Source: Salinibacter pepae (lineage in GTDB: Bacteria; Bacteroidota; Rhodothermia; Rhodothermales; Salinibacteraceae). Taken from it: a stretch of 64,000 nucleotides of DNA. This document shows, piece after piece, positions 50,734 to 58,825 of this stretch. The DNA lies in assembly GCF_947077775.1 (NCBI RefSeq), contig NZ_CAMTTE010000001.1:2322501-2386500 (forward strand), written 5' to 3'. Numbering within the stretch: the stretch's first letter is position 1; every line of letters begins with the position of its first letter. The position numbers and the translations under genes are program-made. The notes under the pieces were generated by a model. It ran no database searches, was not told the origin of the DNA, and worked only from the letters and a program-made list of their open reading frames with translations.

Positions 50734-53700
50734 ATGCAACACCGACACTCGATCCTGACGCTCGCGCTTTTGGGGATGGCCCTCTGCGTGGGAGCGGTTC
50801 AGGCACAAGACCGGCAGACAATCAGCGGCACGGTCACCAGTGCCGACGACGCCGCGCCGCTCCCGGGGGCGAATGTGTCCGTTCCGGGGACCGCCGCCGG
50901 GACGGCCACCAACGCGCAGGGCCAGTACTCGCTGCAGGTGCCCGCCGACGCGGACTCGCTGCGCTTCTCCTTCGTCGGCTTTCGGGCGCAGACCGTGCCC
51001 GTCGCCGGGCGCACCACGATCGACGTGGCGCTCGCCCCGGCCGCCCAGCAGATCGACGAGTTGGTGGTTGTCGGGTACGGGGAGCAGGAGCAGGGCAACG
51101 TCACGGGCGTCGTGAATAAGGTCAGTAGCGAAGACTTCAACAAGGCACCCACGGTCAGTGCGGATCGGCTTCTTCAGGGAAAGGTCGCCGGGTTGAACAT
51201 CAAGTCCAATTCGGGGCGACCGGGGGGCCAAACGTTTATCCGGATCCGAGGCGGAACGTCGATCAATGCTAGTAACCGTCCTCTCTTCGTGGTCGACGGA
51301 GTGCCTTTGAATGACACTCCACACAGTCCGGGCGGCCTTTCTGAGGGACGAAACCCCCTCAACTTTCTCAACCCCAATGAAATCAAGGACATTACGGTTT
51401 TGAAGGACGCCTCCGCCGCGGCCATATACGGGGCGCGTGGGGCAAATGGGGTCGTGCTGATCACCACCAAACAGGGAAGTGGTGGGCAGACACGGATCTC
51501 CTACAGCGGATCGGTGTCGTCCACCAACGCAACGGGAACCCGAGACGTCCTGGGAGCCCCCCAATACCGCGACGTGGTGGGCGAGCAGTTTCCGGACCTG
51601 ACCGGTGATCTCGGCGATGCGAATACGGACTGGCAAGACGAGGTCTTCGAGCGGGCGCTCGGTCAACAGCACTCCCTAAGCTTCTCGGGGGGCTCCGAAC
51701 AGGGAGACCGGTACCGAATCTCGCTTGGATATCAGAACGAAGAGGGCGTGTTGAGAACGTCCGAGACCCAGCGGGTCAATGCCTCCGTGAAGTACAACCG
51801 CCCATTTTTTGATGATCGGCTTGACCTCGACATCAACCTTCGGGGGTCGAGGACGGACGATCAGTATGCGCCGAGCGTCATTGAGACAGCCGCCACGTTC
51901 GCCCCCACACAGCCCGTCTCCGACGAGAGCAACGAGCGGACGGGATACTTTGAGTGGAGGGAATTTTCGAACGAGGCGGAGAACAACCCGGTCGCGGCAA
52001 TCGATCTGTACGACGAAACGGGAGACACATACCGGAGCGTCGGAAACTTCAAGTTCACCTACGAGCCGGCTTTCGTGGACGGGATCAGCGCCGATGTGAA
52101 CCTAGGGTACGACGTATCCACGGGAGAGCGGCAACGGTTCATTCCGACCAACGAACGAGGACAGGTTGAAGCCGCAAACCCTGGCCAGGTGGACCGGGCG
52201 AACTTCACTCGATTCAGTCGACTGCTGGACGCCACGCTCAACTATCAGGACGAGTTTGAGGAGCTCAGCAGTCAGATCGACGTCACGGCGGGATATTCCT
52301 ATCAGGACGACCTGAACAAATTCCCGGAGATCTCGGCGTCCGGCCTATCGTCGGATCTGCTCGGGGCGAACAGCACGCTTCCGGCCTCCGAGGTCAACAC
52401 TTTTGTCAGCGAAACGCCTAGTCGATTGATCTCCGGCTTCGGTCGTGTCAACTACACCCTGGCCAGCAAGTACGTGTTCACGGCCACGGTTCGGCGGGAC
52501 GGGTCATCCCGGTTTAATCCGGAAAACCGATGGGGAACGTTTCCCTCTGCGGCCGTCGCCTGGCGCGTTCACAATGAGGACTTCATGGAGCCGCTCTCCG
52601 AAACGCTCACGAGACTCAAACTTCGAGGGTCGTGGGGCATCACGGGAAATCAGGAGATCGGGGACTTCCAGTACTCCCGTCTCTTCGAATTGAGCAACCA
52701 GCGGGGACGCGTCCAGTTTGGCGACGAATTTATCACGACCATCCGCCCGAGCGCCGTGGACAAGAACCTGAAGTGGGAGGAAACAACCTCCTACAACATC
52801 GGGGCGGACTACGGGCTCTTCGGGGGGCGCATCTCGGGGTCGATTGAATACTACAGGAAGGAGACCAACGACCTGCTGTTCTCAAGCATCGTTCCGGCCG
52901 GCGCGAACCTGTCGGATCAGGTGCTGACGAATGTGGGATCCGTCCGGAATACGGGGGTTGAGTTGAGTGTGGACGCCGCCGTCTACGAGACCGACGACTT
53001 CTCCTACAACGCGCGGTTCAATGCCTCGACCAATGACAACGAGCTCACGAAGCTTACAAACTTCAGCTCCGGGGTCCGAACTGGAGGAATCAGTGGGGGG
53101 GTTGGGAATCAGGTTCAAATCCTGCAGGAAGGAGAGCCCGTCAACTCCTTCTACGTGTACCGTCATAAAACGGACGAAAATGGCGATCCCCTGACCGATG
53201 ACGTGGACCACAACGGGGATGGCGAGGTCAACTTGGCGGACATGTACAAAGATACGAACGGGGACGGCGAGGTCACGTCCGAAGATCGCACGGCCTACAA
53301 AAGCCCTCGGCCCGATTGGACGTTCGGGCACACGTCTCAGGTGCGGTACGACGGCTTCGATCTGAGCTTCTCCCTGCGGGCTCAACTCGGAAACCACGTG
53401 TACAACAACGTCGCGTCCAACCTGGGGACCTACAATCGCGTGGACGAATTTGCCCCCTCAAATCTCCACGAGTCGGTACTGGAGACGAACTTCAACCAGC
53501 CGCAGTACTTCTCCGACTACTACGTGGAAGACGCTTCCTTCCTGAAAATGGACAACATCACGCTCGGGTATACCTTCGACCGGATTCCCGGGGTTGATCG
53601 GCTCCGTCTGTACGGAAGTGTGAGCAATGTTTTTGTGCTGAGCGGCTACAGCGGGCCGGAGCCCGAAATTGGGGAGACCAGCGGAGTTGGGATTGATAAC

Positions 53701-53754
53701 GATGTCTTTCCGCGAACGAGGACCTTCACGGGAGGCCTAAATGTCCAGCTCTAG
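50734..53754 (+). CDS. SusC/RagA-family TonB-linked outer-membrane receptor
   Basis: A 1006-residue protein from the ATG at 50734 (signal MQHRHSILTLALLGMALCVG, cleaved after VQAQ). It has a CarboxypepD_reg-like domain (ISGTVTSADDAAPLPGANV), the TonB-box-like region DELVVVGYGEQEQGNVTG, the plug (RIRGGTSINASNRPLFVVDGVPLND) and the SusC signature DASAAAIYGARGANGVVLITT, then the barrel. Near the C-terminus two acidic loops, DHNGDGEVNLADM and DTNGDGEVTSED, resemble calcium-binding EF-hand/dockerin loops common in SusC proteins. It pairs with the SusD-like lipoprotein that follows after 32 bp and is probably controlled by the upstream LacI-type operator. The glycan is unknown. Confidence 0.93.
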   Translation: MQHRHSILTLALLGMALCVGAVQAQDRQTISGTVTSADDAAPLPGANVSVPGTAAGTATNAQGQYSLQVPADADSLRFSFVGFRAQTVPVAGRTTIDVALAPAAQQIDELVVVGYGEQEQGNVTGVVNKVSSEDFNKAPTVSADRLLQGKVAGLNIKSNSGRPGGQTFIRIRGGTSINASNRPLFVVDGVPLNDTPHSPGGLSEGRNPLNFLNPNEIKDITVLKDASAAAIYGARGANGVVLITTKQGSGGQTRISYSGSVSSTNATGTRDVLGAPQYRDVVGEQFPDLTGDLGDANTDWQDEVFERALGQQHSLSFSGGSEQGDRYRISLGYQNEEGVLRTSETQRVNASVKYNRPFFDDRLDLDINLRGSRTDDQYAPSVIETAATFAPTQPVSDESNERTGYFEWREFSNEAENNPVAAIDLYDETGDTYRSVGNFKFTYEPAFVDGISADVNLGYDVSTGERQRFIPTNERGQVEAANPGQVDRANFTRFSRLLDATLNYQDEFEELSSQIDVTAGYSYQDDLNKFPEISASGLSSDLLGANSTLPASEVNTFVSETPSRLISGFGRVNYTLASKYVFTATVRRDGSSRFNPENRWGTFPSAAVAWRVHNEDFMEPLSETLTRLKLRGSWGITGNQEIGDFQYSRLFELSNQRGRVQFGDEFITTIRPSAVDKNLKWEETTSYNIGADYGLFGGRISGSIEYYRKETNDLLFSSIVPAGANLSDQVLTNVGSVRNTGVELSVDAAVYETDDFSYNARFNASTNDNELTKLTNFSSGVRTGGISGGVGNQVQILQEGEPVNSFYVYRHKTDENGDPLTDDVDHNGDGEVNLADMYKDTNGDGEVTSEDRTAYKSPRPDWTFGHTSQVRYDGFDLSFSLRAQLGNHVYNNVASNLGTYNRVDEFAPSNLHESVLETNFNQPQYFSDYYVEDASFLKMDNITLGYTFDRIPGVDRLRLYGSVSNVFVLSGYSGPEPEIGETSGVGIDNDVFPRTRTFTGGLNVQL

Positions 53755-53786
53755 GGCTCCCTCAACGCTGAACTCCTCCGTACGAA

Positions 53787-55397
53787 ATGCCAAAAATCTA
53801 CCACCCTATGTTTATTAAGCGATCGCTTCGAGCCGTTCTTTTCATCACCTTGGCCGTTGGGCTGTTGGGGTGCGATGCCGGAGTACAGCCGCGAAGTTCT
53901 GCCTCCCCAGAAACGGCGTTTCAGGATGCGTCCTCCTATCGGGCCTTTCTTGGCAAGCTGTACGGGGGGTTGGTCCTAACAGGACAAGACGGCCCCGCAG
54001 GGAATCCGGATCTGCAACTCATCGACGAGGGGTTTTCCCAGTACATCCGTGCGTATTGGCAGCTCCAAGAGCTTCCGACAGACGAGGCGGTTCTTGCTTG
54101 GGGGGATGAGGGCATCCAGCCCCTTAACAAACAGCAATGGACGCCGGCCAACCCCTTCGTTGAGGCGATGTACAACCGCATCTTCTTCCAGGCCTCGATG
54201 GTGAACGAGTTTCTCCGACAGACGACGGAGGCAAAGCTGGACGAACGGGGAGTGTCGGAGGACCTGCGTCAGCGCATCCAGCAATTCCGGGCCGAAGCAC
54301 GGTTCCTGCGTGCGCTCAGCTACCGGCATGGCGTGGACCTGTTCGGCGGCATGCCCATCGTGACGGAGGAGGACGAGATTGGGCTTCAGTCGCCGACCCC
54401 GAACACGAGAGAGGAGGTCTTCAATTTCGTCGAGCAGGAGCTTCTGGCCATCGAGGATCAAATGCCGGCACCGGGTGCTGCGGAATACGGCCGCGCCGAC
54501 CAGGCGGCGGTATGGATGGTCCTCTCTAAGCTGTACCTCAATGCGGAGGTGTACGTCGGCGAGCCTCACTACGAGGAGGTGATCACCTATACCGACAAGA
54601 TCATTGGTTCCGAGGCCTACGAGCTCGCGGACGCGTACATGCACAACTTCAAGGCCGACAACCACACGTCGCCGGAGGTCATCTTTGCTGTTCCCCAGGA
54701 CGGAGAGCAGACGCGCACGTACGGCGGCACGACGTTTCTTGGCCACGCCGCGATCGGTGGAGGAACGATGAACGCCAACGACTATGGCTTTGGCGGTGGA
54801 TGGTGGGGGCTTCGTACAACCTCAAACGTCGTGAATCGATACCCGTCGGACTCCACGGACGTCGATTCGCGGGCGATTTTCTTCACGCAGGGCCAATCCA
54901 AGGAGGTTGGTAGCCTCACGAGCTTCACTGAAGGCTATGCCCTTCCGAAATATCAGAACGTCACGACCGGCGGAGAGAAGGGAGAGAACAGCACGTTCCC
55001 GGACACGGACTATCCACTGTTTCGGCTCGCGGACGCGTACTTGATGTACGCGGAGGCCGTAGCACGTGAGGCCGGCGGAAGCATGAGCAAGGCGGTTGGT
55101 CTCGTGAATGATCTGCGCGAGCGGGCCTACGGTGACCCGAGTGGGAACATTACTGCCGGTGAGCTCACCCCCGAGTTTGTTCTGGACGAGCGAGGACGAG
55201 AGCTGGTATGGGAGGGGCACCGCCGCTCCGATCTGATTCGATTCAACCAGTTCTCAGAGAATGGAACGTGGTCCGGCAAGGGGGGGAGCATCGAAGGGAC
55301 CACGACGCAGGGCTTCCGCGATCTGTACCCCGTTCCGGAGTCGCAGCTTCAGGTCAACGAAAACCTGGAGCAGAATCCGGGCTACGGCGGAAGCTAA
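53787..55397 (+). CDS. SusD/RagB-family outer-membrane lipoprotein
   Basis: A 536-residue lipoprotein; an internal ATG at 53808 gives a more typical signal (MFIKRSLRAVLFITLAVGLL with lipobox GLLGC). TPR-like helices carry the SusD signatures: FFQASMVNEFLRQ, RFLRALSYRHGVDLFGGMPIV, REEVFNFVEQELLAIEDQMP, AVWMVLSKLYLNAEVYVG and, at the end, YPLFRLADAYLMYAEAV, NDLRERAYG and LDERGRELVWEGHRRSDLIRF, the SusD C-terminal motif. It binds the glycan at the cell surface over its SusC barrel. A strong terminator follows, closing the two-gene operon. Confidence 0.93.
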   Translation: MPKIYHPMFIKRSLRAVLFITLAVGLLGCDAGVQPRSSASPETAFQDASSYRAFLGKLYGGLVLTGQDGPAGNPDLQLIDEGFSQYIRAYWQLQELPTDEAVLAWGDEGIQPLNKQQWTPANPFVEAMYNRIFFQASMVNEFLRQTTEAKLDERGVSEDLRQRIQQFRAEARFLRALSYRHGVDLFGGMPIVTEEDEIGLQSPTPNTREEVFNFVEQELLAIEDQMPAPGAAEYGRADQAAVWMVLSKLYLNAEVYVGEPHYEEVITYTDKIIGSEAYELADAYMHNFKADNHTSPEVIFAVPQDGEQTRTYGGTTFLGHAAIGGGTMNANDYGFGGGWWGLRTTSNVVNRYPSDSTDVDSRAIFFTQGQSKEVGSLTSFTEGYALPKYQNVTTGGEKGENSTFPDTDYPLFRLADAYLMYAEAVAREAGGSMSKAVGLVNDLRERAYGDPSGNITAGELTPEFVLDERGRELVWEGHRRSDLIRFNQFSENGTWSGKGGSIEGTTTQGFRDLYPVPESQLQVNENLEQNPGYGGS

Positions 55398-55459
55398 TAT
55401 AGCTTATTGCCGTGAACGAACGGTTCACTGTAGACGGACTCCACAAAACACAAAACAAT

Positions 55460-55496
55460 GGGGACGGGCCGGCTTCGTGCTGGCTCGTCCCCTTTT
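55460..55496 (+). terminator. intrinsic terminator of the first SusCD operon
   Basis: GGGGACGGGCCGGC pairs with GCTGGCTCGTCCCC (14 bp with one mismatch and one G-U pair) around a TTCGT loop and is followed by TTTT. It starts 62 bp after the SusD stop codon. Confidence 0.88.
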
Positions 55497-55782
55497 CGTG
55501 TTGTCGCCGTGAGCAAGGCTGCCCTCCAACGGAAGCCATCTGCCCCACACCGCCCGGGCCCTACGGCAAAATCCATCGCGGAAGCGGGCGAGGCGGTTAC
55601 AGTTCGACTTCCCAAAGCCCCTTCGTGGATCTCGCGATATTGCGCTCGTCCCCGACGCTCCTCTAGACTGTTGTGCTGAGGGGCTCGCGGTCGAACGGGC
55701 GGCCCCGGGCTGTCGGTCGGAACCCGAGCCCGTGCCGACCCGGCTCGGGCGCACGCCACCCCGGGCCGAGCGCGTTACAGGG
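55497..55782. other. spacer between convergent SusD operon and secreted protein gene
   Basis: No gene seen. CCCGAGCC (55723-55730) and GGCTCGGG (55742-55749) form an 8-bp hairpin before the end of the minus-strand gene and may end its transcript. Confidence 0.4.
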
Positions 55783-56238
55783 CTACAGAACGGTGTCGAA
55801 GATCTGCTGCATGTCGGCGCGCATCGGGGCGGGGAAGGACAGGGATGCGTCGCCCACGTGCAGACGGGCCCCGTCCCGTTCGGCCACCGTGAGGAACGTC
55901 TTCTGCGACACGTAGACCCGGGTGGGGCCCACCTCGTCCTCGCCGGGACGACTGATGTCCTCGATGGGAAGGGCCTCGCCCCCCAAGGAGAGCCTGACGG
56001 CGTCGGCCCGGCGGATGCCGATGAGGGTGAGGGCCCAGCGGGTCCCGGTCGGGCTCTCGATGCCGACGGCCCGGGCCGACACGTCGTCGTTCAGAACGTG
56101 GGGCGTAACCGTGAGGGTCATCTTCTCCCCGGGGCTCGAGCCTTCAATCGTCTCGATGTTCGAAGACTGCGCAGCGGCCGTGGGGGCGAGAAGGGCGGCC
56201 GCCCCGGCAACCAGAAGAGCAAGCAGGCGGCGTGGCAT
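55783..56238 (-). CDS. secreted protein of unknown function, 151 residues
   Basis: From the ATG at 56238 the protein has a signal peptide (MPRRLLALLVAGAAALLAPT, cleaved after AAAQ) and a 125-residue mature domain rich in beta-type alternation (KMTLTVTPHVLNDDVSARAVGIES, RWALTLIGIRRADAVRLSLGGEAL, TRVYVSQKTFLTVAERDGARLHVG). The longer frame to 56406 overlaps the divergent promoter region. There are no Cys residues, and no family is recognised. It is transcribed alone, divergent from the MTHFS-like gene. Confidence 0.6.
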   Translation of the reverse strand: MPRRLLALLVAGAAALLAPTAAAQSSNIETIEGSSPGEKMTLTVTPHVLNDDVSARAVGIESPTGTRWALTLIGIRRADAVRLSLGGEALPIEDISRPGEDEVGPTRVYVSQKTFLTVAERDGARLHVGDASLSFPAPMRADMQQIFDTVL

Positions 56239-56423
56239 AACGGGGCACTGGGTTGGTGGCGGAAACTCGGAACAGCTGGCGCACAACTGAGCTAAACGGG
56301 ACTCTCTTATGGTGTCTTGGTTGGTTGGATCCAATTGGGTGGGGCCGTGAACGCCGCGTGGCCCGGGGCGTACGACCCGAAACAGAGCGCCCGTCTCTTC
56401 TCGCACTGAGCCTGGATGCCCCG

Positions 56424-57131
56424 ATGGACGCGCGGTTCGACACCAAATCAGCGGCCCGGGAGGCCGTGTGGGATGCGTTGGAGGACGAGGGGATCGCGCG
56501 CTTTCCGTTTCCCCCGCACGGCCGCATCCCGAATTTTAAGGGGGCGCCCGCCGCGGCCGAGCGACTGTTCGAAGAGCCGCCCTTCACAGAGGCCCGCCGC
56601 CTCAAGGTCAACCCCGACGCGCCCCAGCGCCACGTGCGGATCGAGGCGTTGCGGCGAGGGTGTGTCGTGTTCGTGCCCACGCCGCGCCTGCGGGGCGGGT
56701 TCAAGCGGCTCGACCCTGCGTCGATTCCCGACGACGAGACCAAGCCGGCCGCAAGCCTCTCGAAGATGGACCGCTGGGCGGAGCCCGTGGCCCTCAGCGA
56801 CCTCCCGCCGCTCGACGCGATCGTGACCGGCTCGGTGGCCGTGACGCCCGGCGGGCATCGCTGCGGGAAGGGCGAGGGGTACAGCGACCTCGAGTACGCG
56901 ATTTTGCGGGAGCTCGGGCACGATCCGGTCCCAGTGGCGACGACGGTGCACCCCCTCCAGCGCGTCGCGTCGGTGCCGACCGACCCGTACGACCTGCCCC
57001 TCGCCCGAATCGTGACGCCGGAGGCGACGATCGATGTTGCGGATCCGCCCGCGCCGCCGACCGGCATCGACTGGACGGCCCTCTCGGCGGCGGACCTGGA
57101 GGAGATGCCGGTGCTTCGGGAGTTGAAATAG
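56424..57131 (+). CDS. 5-formyltetrahydrofolate cyclo-ligase family protein
   Basis: A 235-residue protein from the ATG at 56424. It has KSAAREAVWDALEDEGIARFPFP and FKGAPAAAERLFE at the start, RRGCVVFVPTPRLRGGF in the middle, and GSVAVTPGGHRCGKGEGYSDLEYAIL near residue 145, the cyclo-ligase phosphate/folate-binding motif in the variant found in MTHFSD-type proteins (GxGxGYxD with Ser in place of the second Tyr). True cyclo-ligases turn 5-formyl-THF into methenyl-THF with ATP; members of this branch are of uncertain activity. The gene is followed by a heptameric inverted repeat. Confidence 0.8.
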   Translation: MDARFDTKSAAREAVWDALEDEGIARFPFPPHGRIPNFKGAPAAAERLFEEPPFTEARRLKVNPDAPQRHVRIEALRRGCVVFVPTPRLRGGFKRLDPASIPDDETKPAASLSKMDRWAEPVALSDLPPLDAIVTGSVAVTPGGHRCGKGEGYSDLEYAILRELGHDPVPVATTVHPLQRVASVPTDPYDLPLARIVTPEATIDVADPPAPPTGIDWTALSAADLEEMPVLRELK

Positions 57132-57196
57132 TGTGTGTTGCGTAGTGCGTATTACGTAAAAGACCCCTGCGATACGCAATACGAAATACGCAATAT
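57132..57196. repeat. heptameric array with two inverted arms
   Basis: Left arm TGTGTTG, CGTAGTG, CGTATTA, CGTAAAA (57134-57161). Right arm TGCGATA, CGCAATA, CGAAATA, CGCAATA (57168-57195), complementary in type to the left arm. The array begins right after the stop codon (57129-57131) of the cyclo-ligase-family gene. Confidence 0.8.
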
Positions 57197-57267
57197 GAGC
57201 CCGGAAACGAGCGCCCTCGTAGGAGGTCGACTGAGCCATTCGATGACTCTACGCCCCACCGAGATCG

Positions 57268-58530
57268 ATGAATCCCAACGACCGTTCCATTATCGCGCTC
57301 GTGACGACGGGCCACGGGCTGGTCCACACCTACGAGTTGTCGGTCCCGATCTTCATGACCGTCTGGCTCGCGGAGCTGGGGGTTGCGGAGGCGACCCTCG
57401 GGGCCGTGGTAGGGGGCGGGTATTTTTTGTTCGGGGCCGGGGCACTGCCGAGCGGCATCCTCGTGGACCGGTTTGGGTCGCGGCGGCTCATTGCGTGTGG
57501 GCTTGCGGGGATGGGGGCCGCGTTCGTGCTTTTGGGGCTCCTTCCGGGGCTGTGGGGCCTGGGGACGGCGCTGCTGGCGTGGGGGGCGGCGGCCAGCGTG
57601 TACCACCCCGCCGGGCTCGCCCTCATCAGTACGGGGGTGCGGCAGCGGGGGCGGGCCCTGGCCTACCACGGCATCGCGGGCAACGTGGGCATTGCGGGCG
57701 GCCCGCTCCTCACGGCCCTCCTCCTGCTCGCGTTCGACTGGGCGACGGTGGCGGTCCTGCTCGGCCTGCCCGGCCTCATCGCGGCGGCCGGGGCCTGGCG
57801 GGCGTCCGTCGACGAGACCGCGGCCGTGGGGCGCCACGACGCAACCGACGACGGCCCGTCGGCAACGGCCTCGGCGGAGAACGGGCGTCTCACGGCGTTG
57901 TGGCGGCAAACGCGGCACCTCTTCGCGTCGGGGTTTGCGGGGGTCTTTGTGCTCGTGGCCCTGTCGGGGCTCTACTACCGCGGGGTGCTCACCTTCCTGC
58001 CGGACCTGCTCACGCCCCTCGTGACGGTCGACCTGCCGATCGACGTGTCGGCGGGCCGGTACGTCTACGCCGGCCTCCTGGCGGTGGGCATCGCGGGGCA
58101 GTACGTGGGCGGGCGCCTGTCGGACCGGGAGGGGACGGAGTGGGTCCTCGCCGGCGCACTGGGGCTTCTGTCCCTGGTGGCCGTCGTCTTTTTGCCGGTG
58201 GCGGGAGGGGGGACCGGCGCGCTGCTCGTCGCAAGTGCGGGCCTGGGCTTCGTGCTGTTTCTGGTGCAGCCGCTTTACCAGGCCACGGTCGCCGAGTACA
58301 CCCCGCCCGACACGCGTGGGCTTTCCTACGGCTACACGTATCTCGCCGTCTTTGGCATCGGGGCGGCGGGGGCCGCCCTGTCCGGGGGACTGCTGCAGCT
58401 TGCCGGCCCCCCGCTTCTCTTCGGAATCCTGGCGGGCGTCGCCCTGCTCGGGGCGGCCCTGAGCGCGTGGCTCGCCGTGCGGCGGGCCCGATGGGCCGGC
58501 CCGGAGGCGGCAACAGATCTGTCGCCGTGA
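57268..58530 (+). CDS. MFS transporter, 12 helices
   Basis: A 420-residue protein with twelve predicted helices. The MFS loop motif is ILVDRFGSRRLI between helices 2 and 3, and GGRLSDREGTEWVL is its second-half copy. The start MNPNDRSIIALVTTGHGLVHTYELSVPIFMTVW is like the fosmidomycin-resistance (Fsr) type group. Substrate unknown. It is probably a separate unit: the preceding spacer contains the repeat arms and the following 295 bp hold the operators of the next operon. Confidence 0.85.
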   Translation: MNPNDRSIIALVTTGHGLVHTYELSVPIFMTVWLAELGVAEATLGAVVGGGYFLFGAGALPSGILVDRFGSRRLIACGLAGMGAAFVLLGLLPGLWGLGTALLAWGAAASVYHPAGLALISTGVRQRGRALAYHGIAGNVGIAGGPLLTALLLLAFDWATVAVLLGLPGLIAAAGAWRASVDETAAVGRHDATDDGPSATASAENGRLTALWRQTRHLFASGFAGVFVLVALSGLYYRGVLTFLPDLLTPLVTVDLPIDVSAGRYVYAGLLAVGIAGQYVGGRLSDREGTEWVLAGALGLLSLVAVVFLPVAGGGTGALLVASAGLGFVLFLVQPLYQATVAEYTPPDTRGLSYGYTYLAVFGIGAAGAALSGGLLQLAGPPLLFGILAGVALLGAALSAWLAVRRARWAGPEAATDLSP

Positions 58531-58619
58531 TGAGACCGTCCGGTGCTAAGGGGACGCCATACAACACCCCCCGCGGCGTCAGCGCCACGAAGGGCAGATC
58601 GCGGGTCGATTGCCCGGCT

Positions 58620-58655
58620 TGGGACCGCTTCCAAAAGAAGGTGGAAGCGGTCCCA
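58620..58655. promoter_or_regulatory. two LacI-type operators forming an inverted pair
   Basis: TGGGACCGCTTCCA at 58620-58633 and TGGAAGCGGTCCCA at 58642-58655 are exact complements. Each also fits the LacI/CcpA-type consensus TGnAAnCGnTnnCA on one strand. Their centres are 22 bp apart, two turns of the helix. Alternatively the pair may be read as one 14-bp-stem hairpin, but no T-run follows. Confidence 0.6.
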
Positions 58656-58699
58656 AAAGGTAACAGTTCCTTGATCTGACAGACCCCGTCGGGGTATCA

Positions 58700-58713
58700 T
58701 GGAAGCGCATCCA
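58700..58713. promoter_or_regulatory. third LacI-type operator before the second SusC gene
   Basis: TGGAAGCGCATCCA shares TGGAAGCG and CCA with the two sites at 58620-58655 and is a near-palindrome. It lies 113 bp before the SusC start codon. Confidence 0.5.
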
Positions 58714-58825
58714 TCGGACAGGCCGTCGATGCGAAGCAGTAGGTCAACCAAAATCGGACGGTCTGGAACGTCCACGACGCCGTCTCTAGTGCGCTCCCCC
58801 CTCACGGACTGCAGGTCACGCCGCC

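Noticed and set aside
58619-58656. Reading the 14-bp inverted repeat as an intrinsic terminator of the MFS gene
   Set aside because: No T-run follows on either strand and each half fits a LacI-type operator; kept as an operator pair with moderate confidence.
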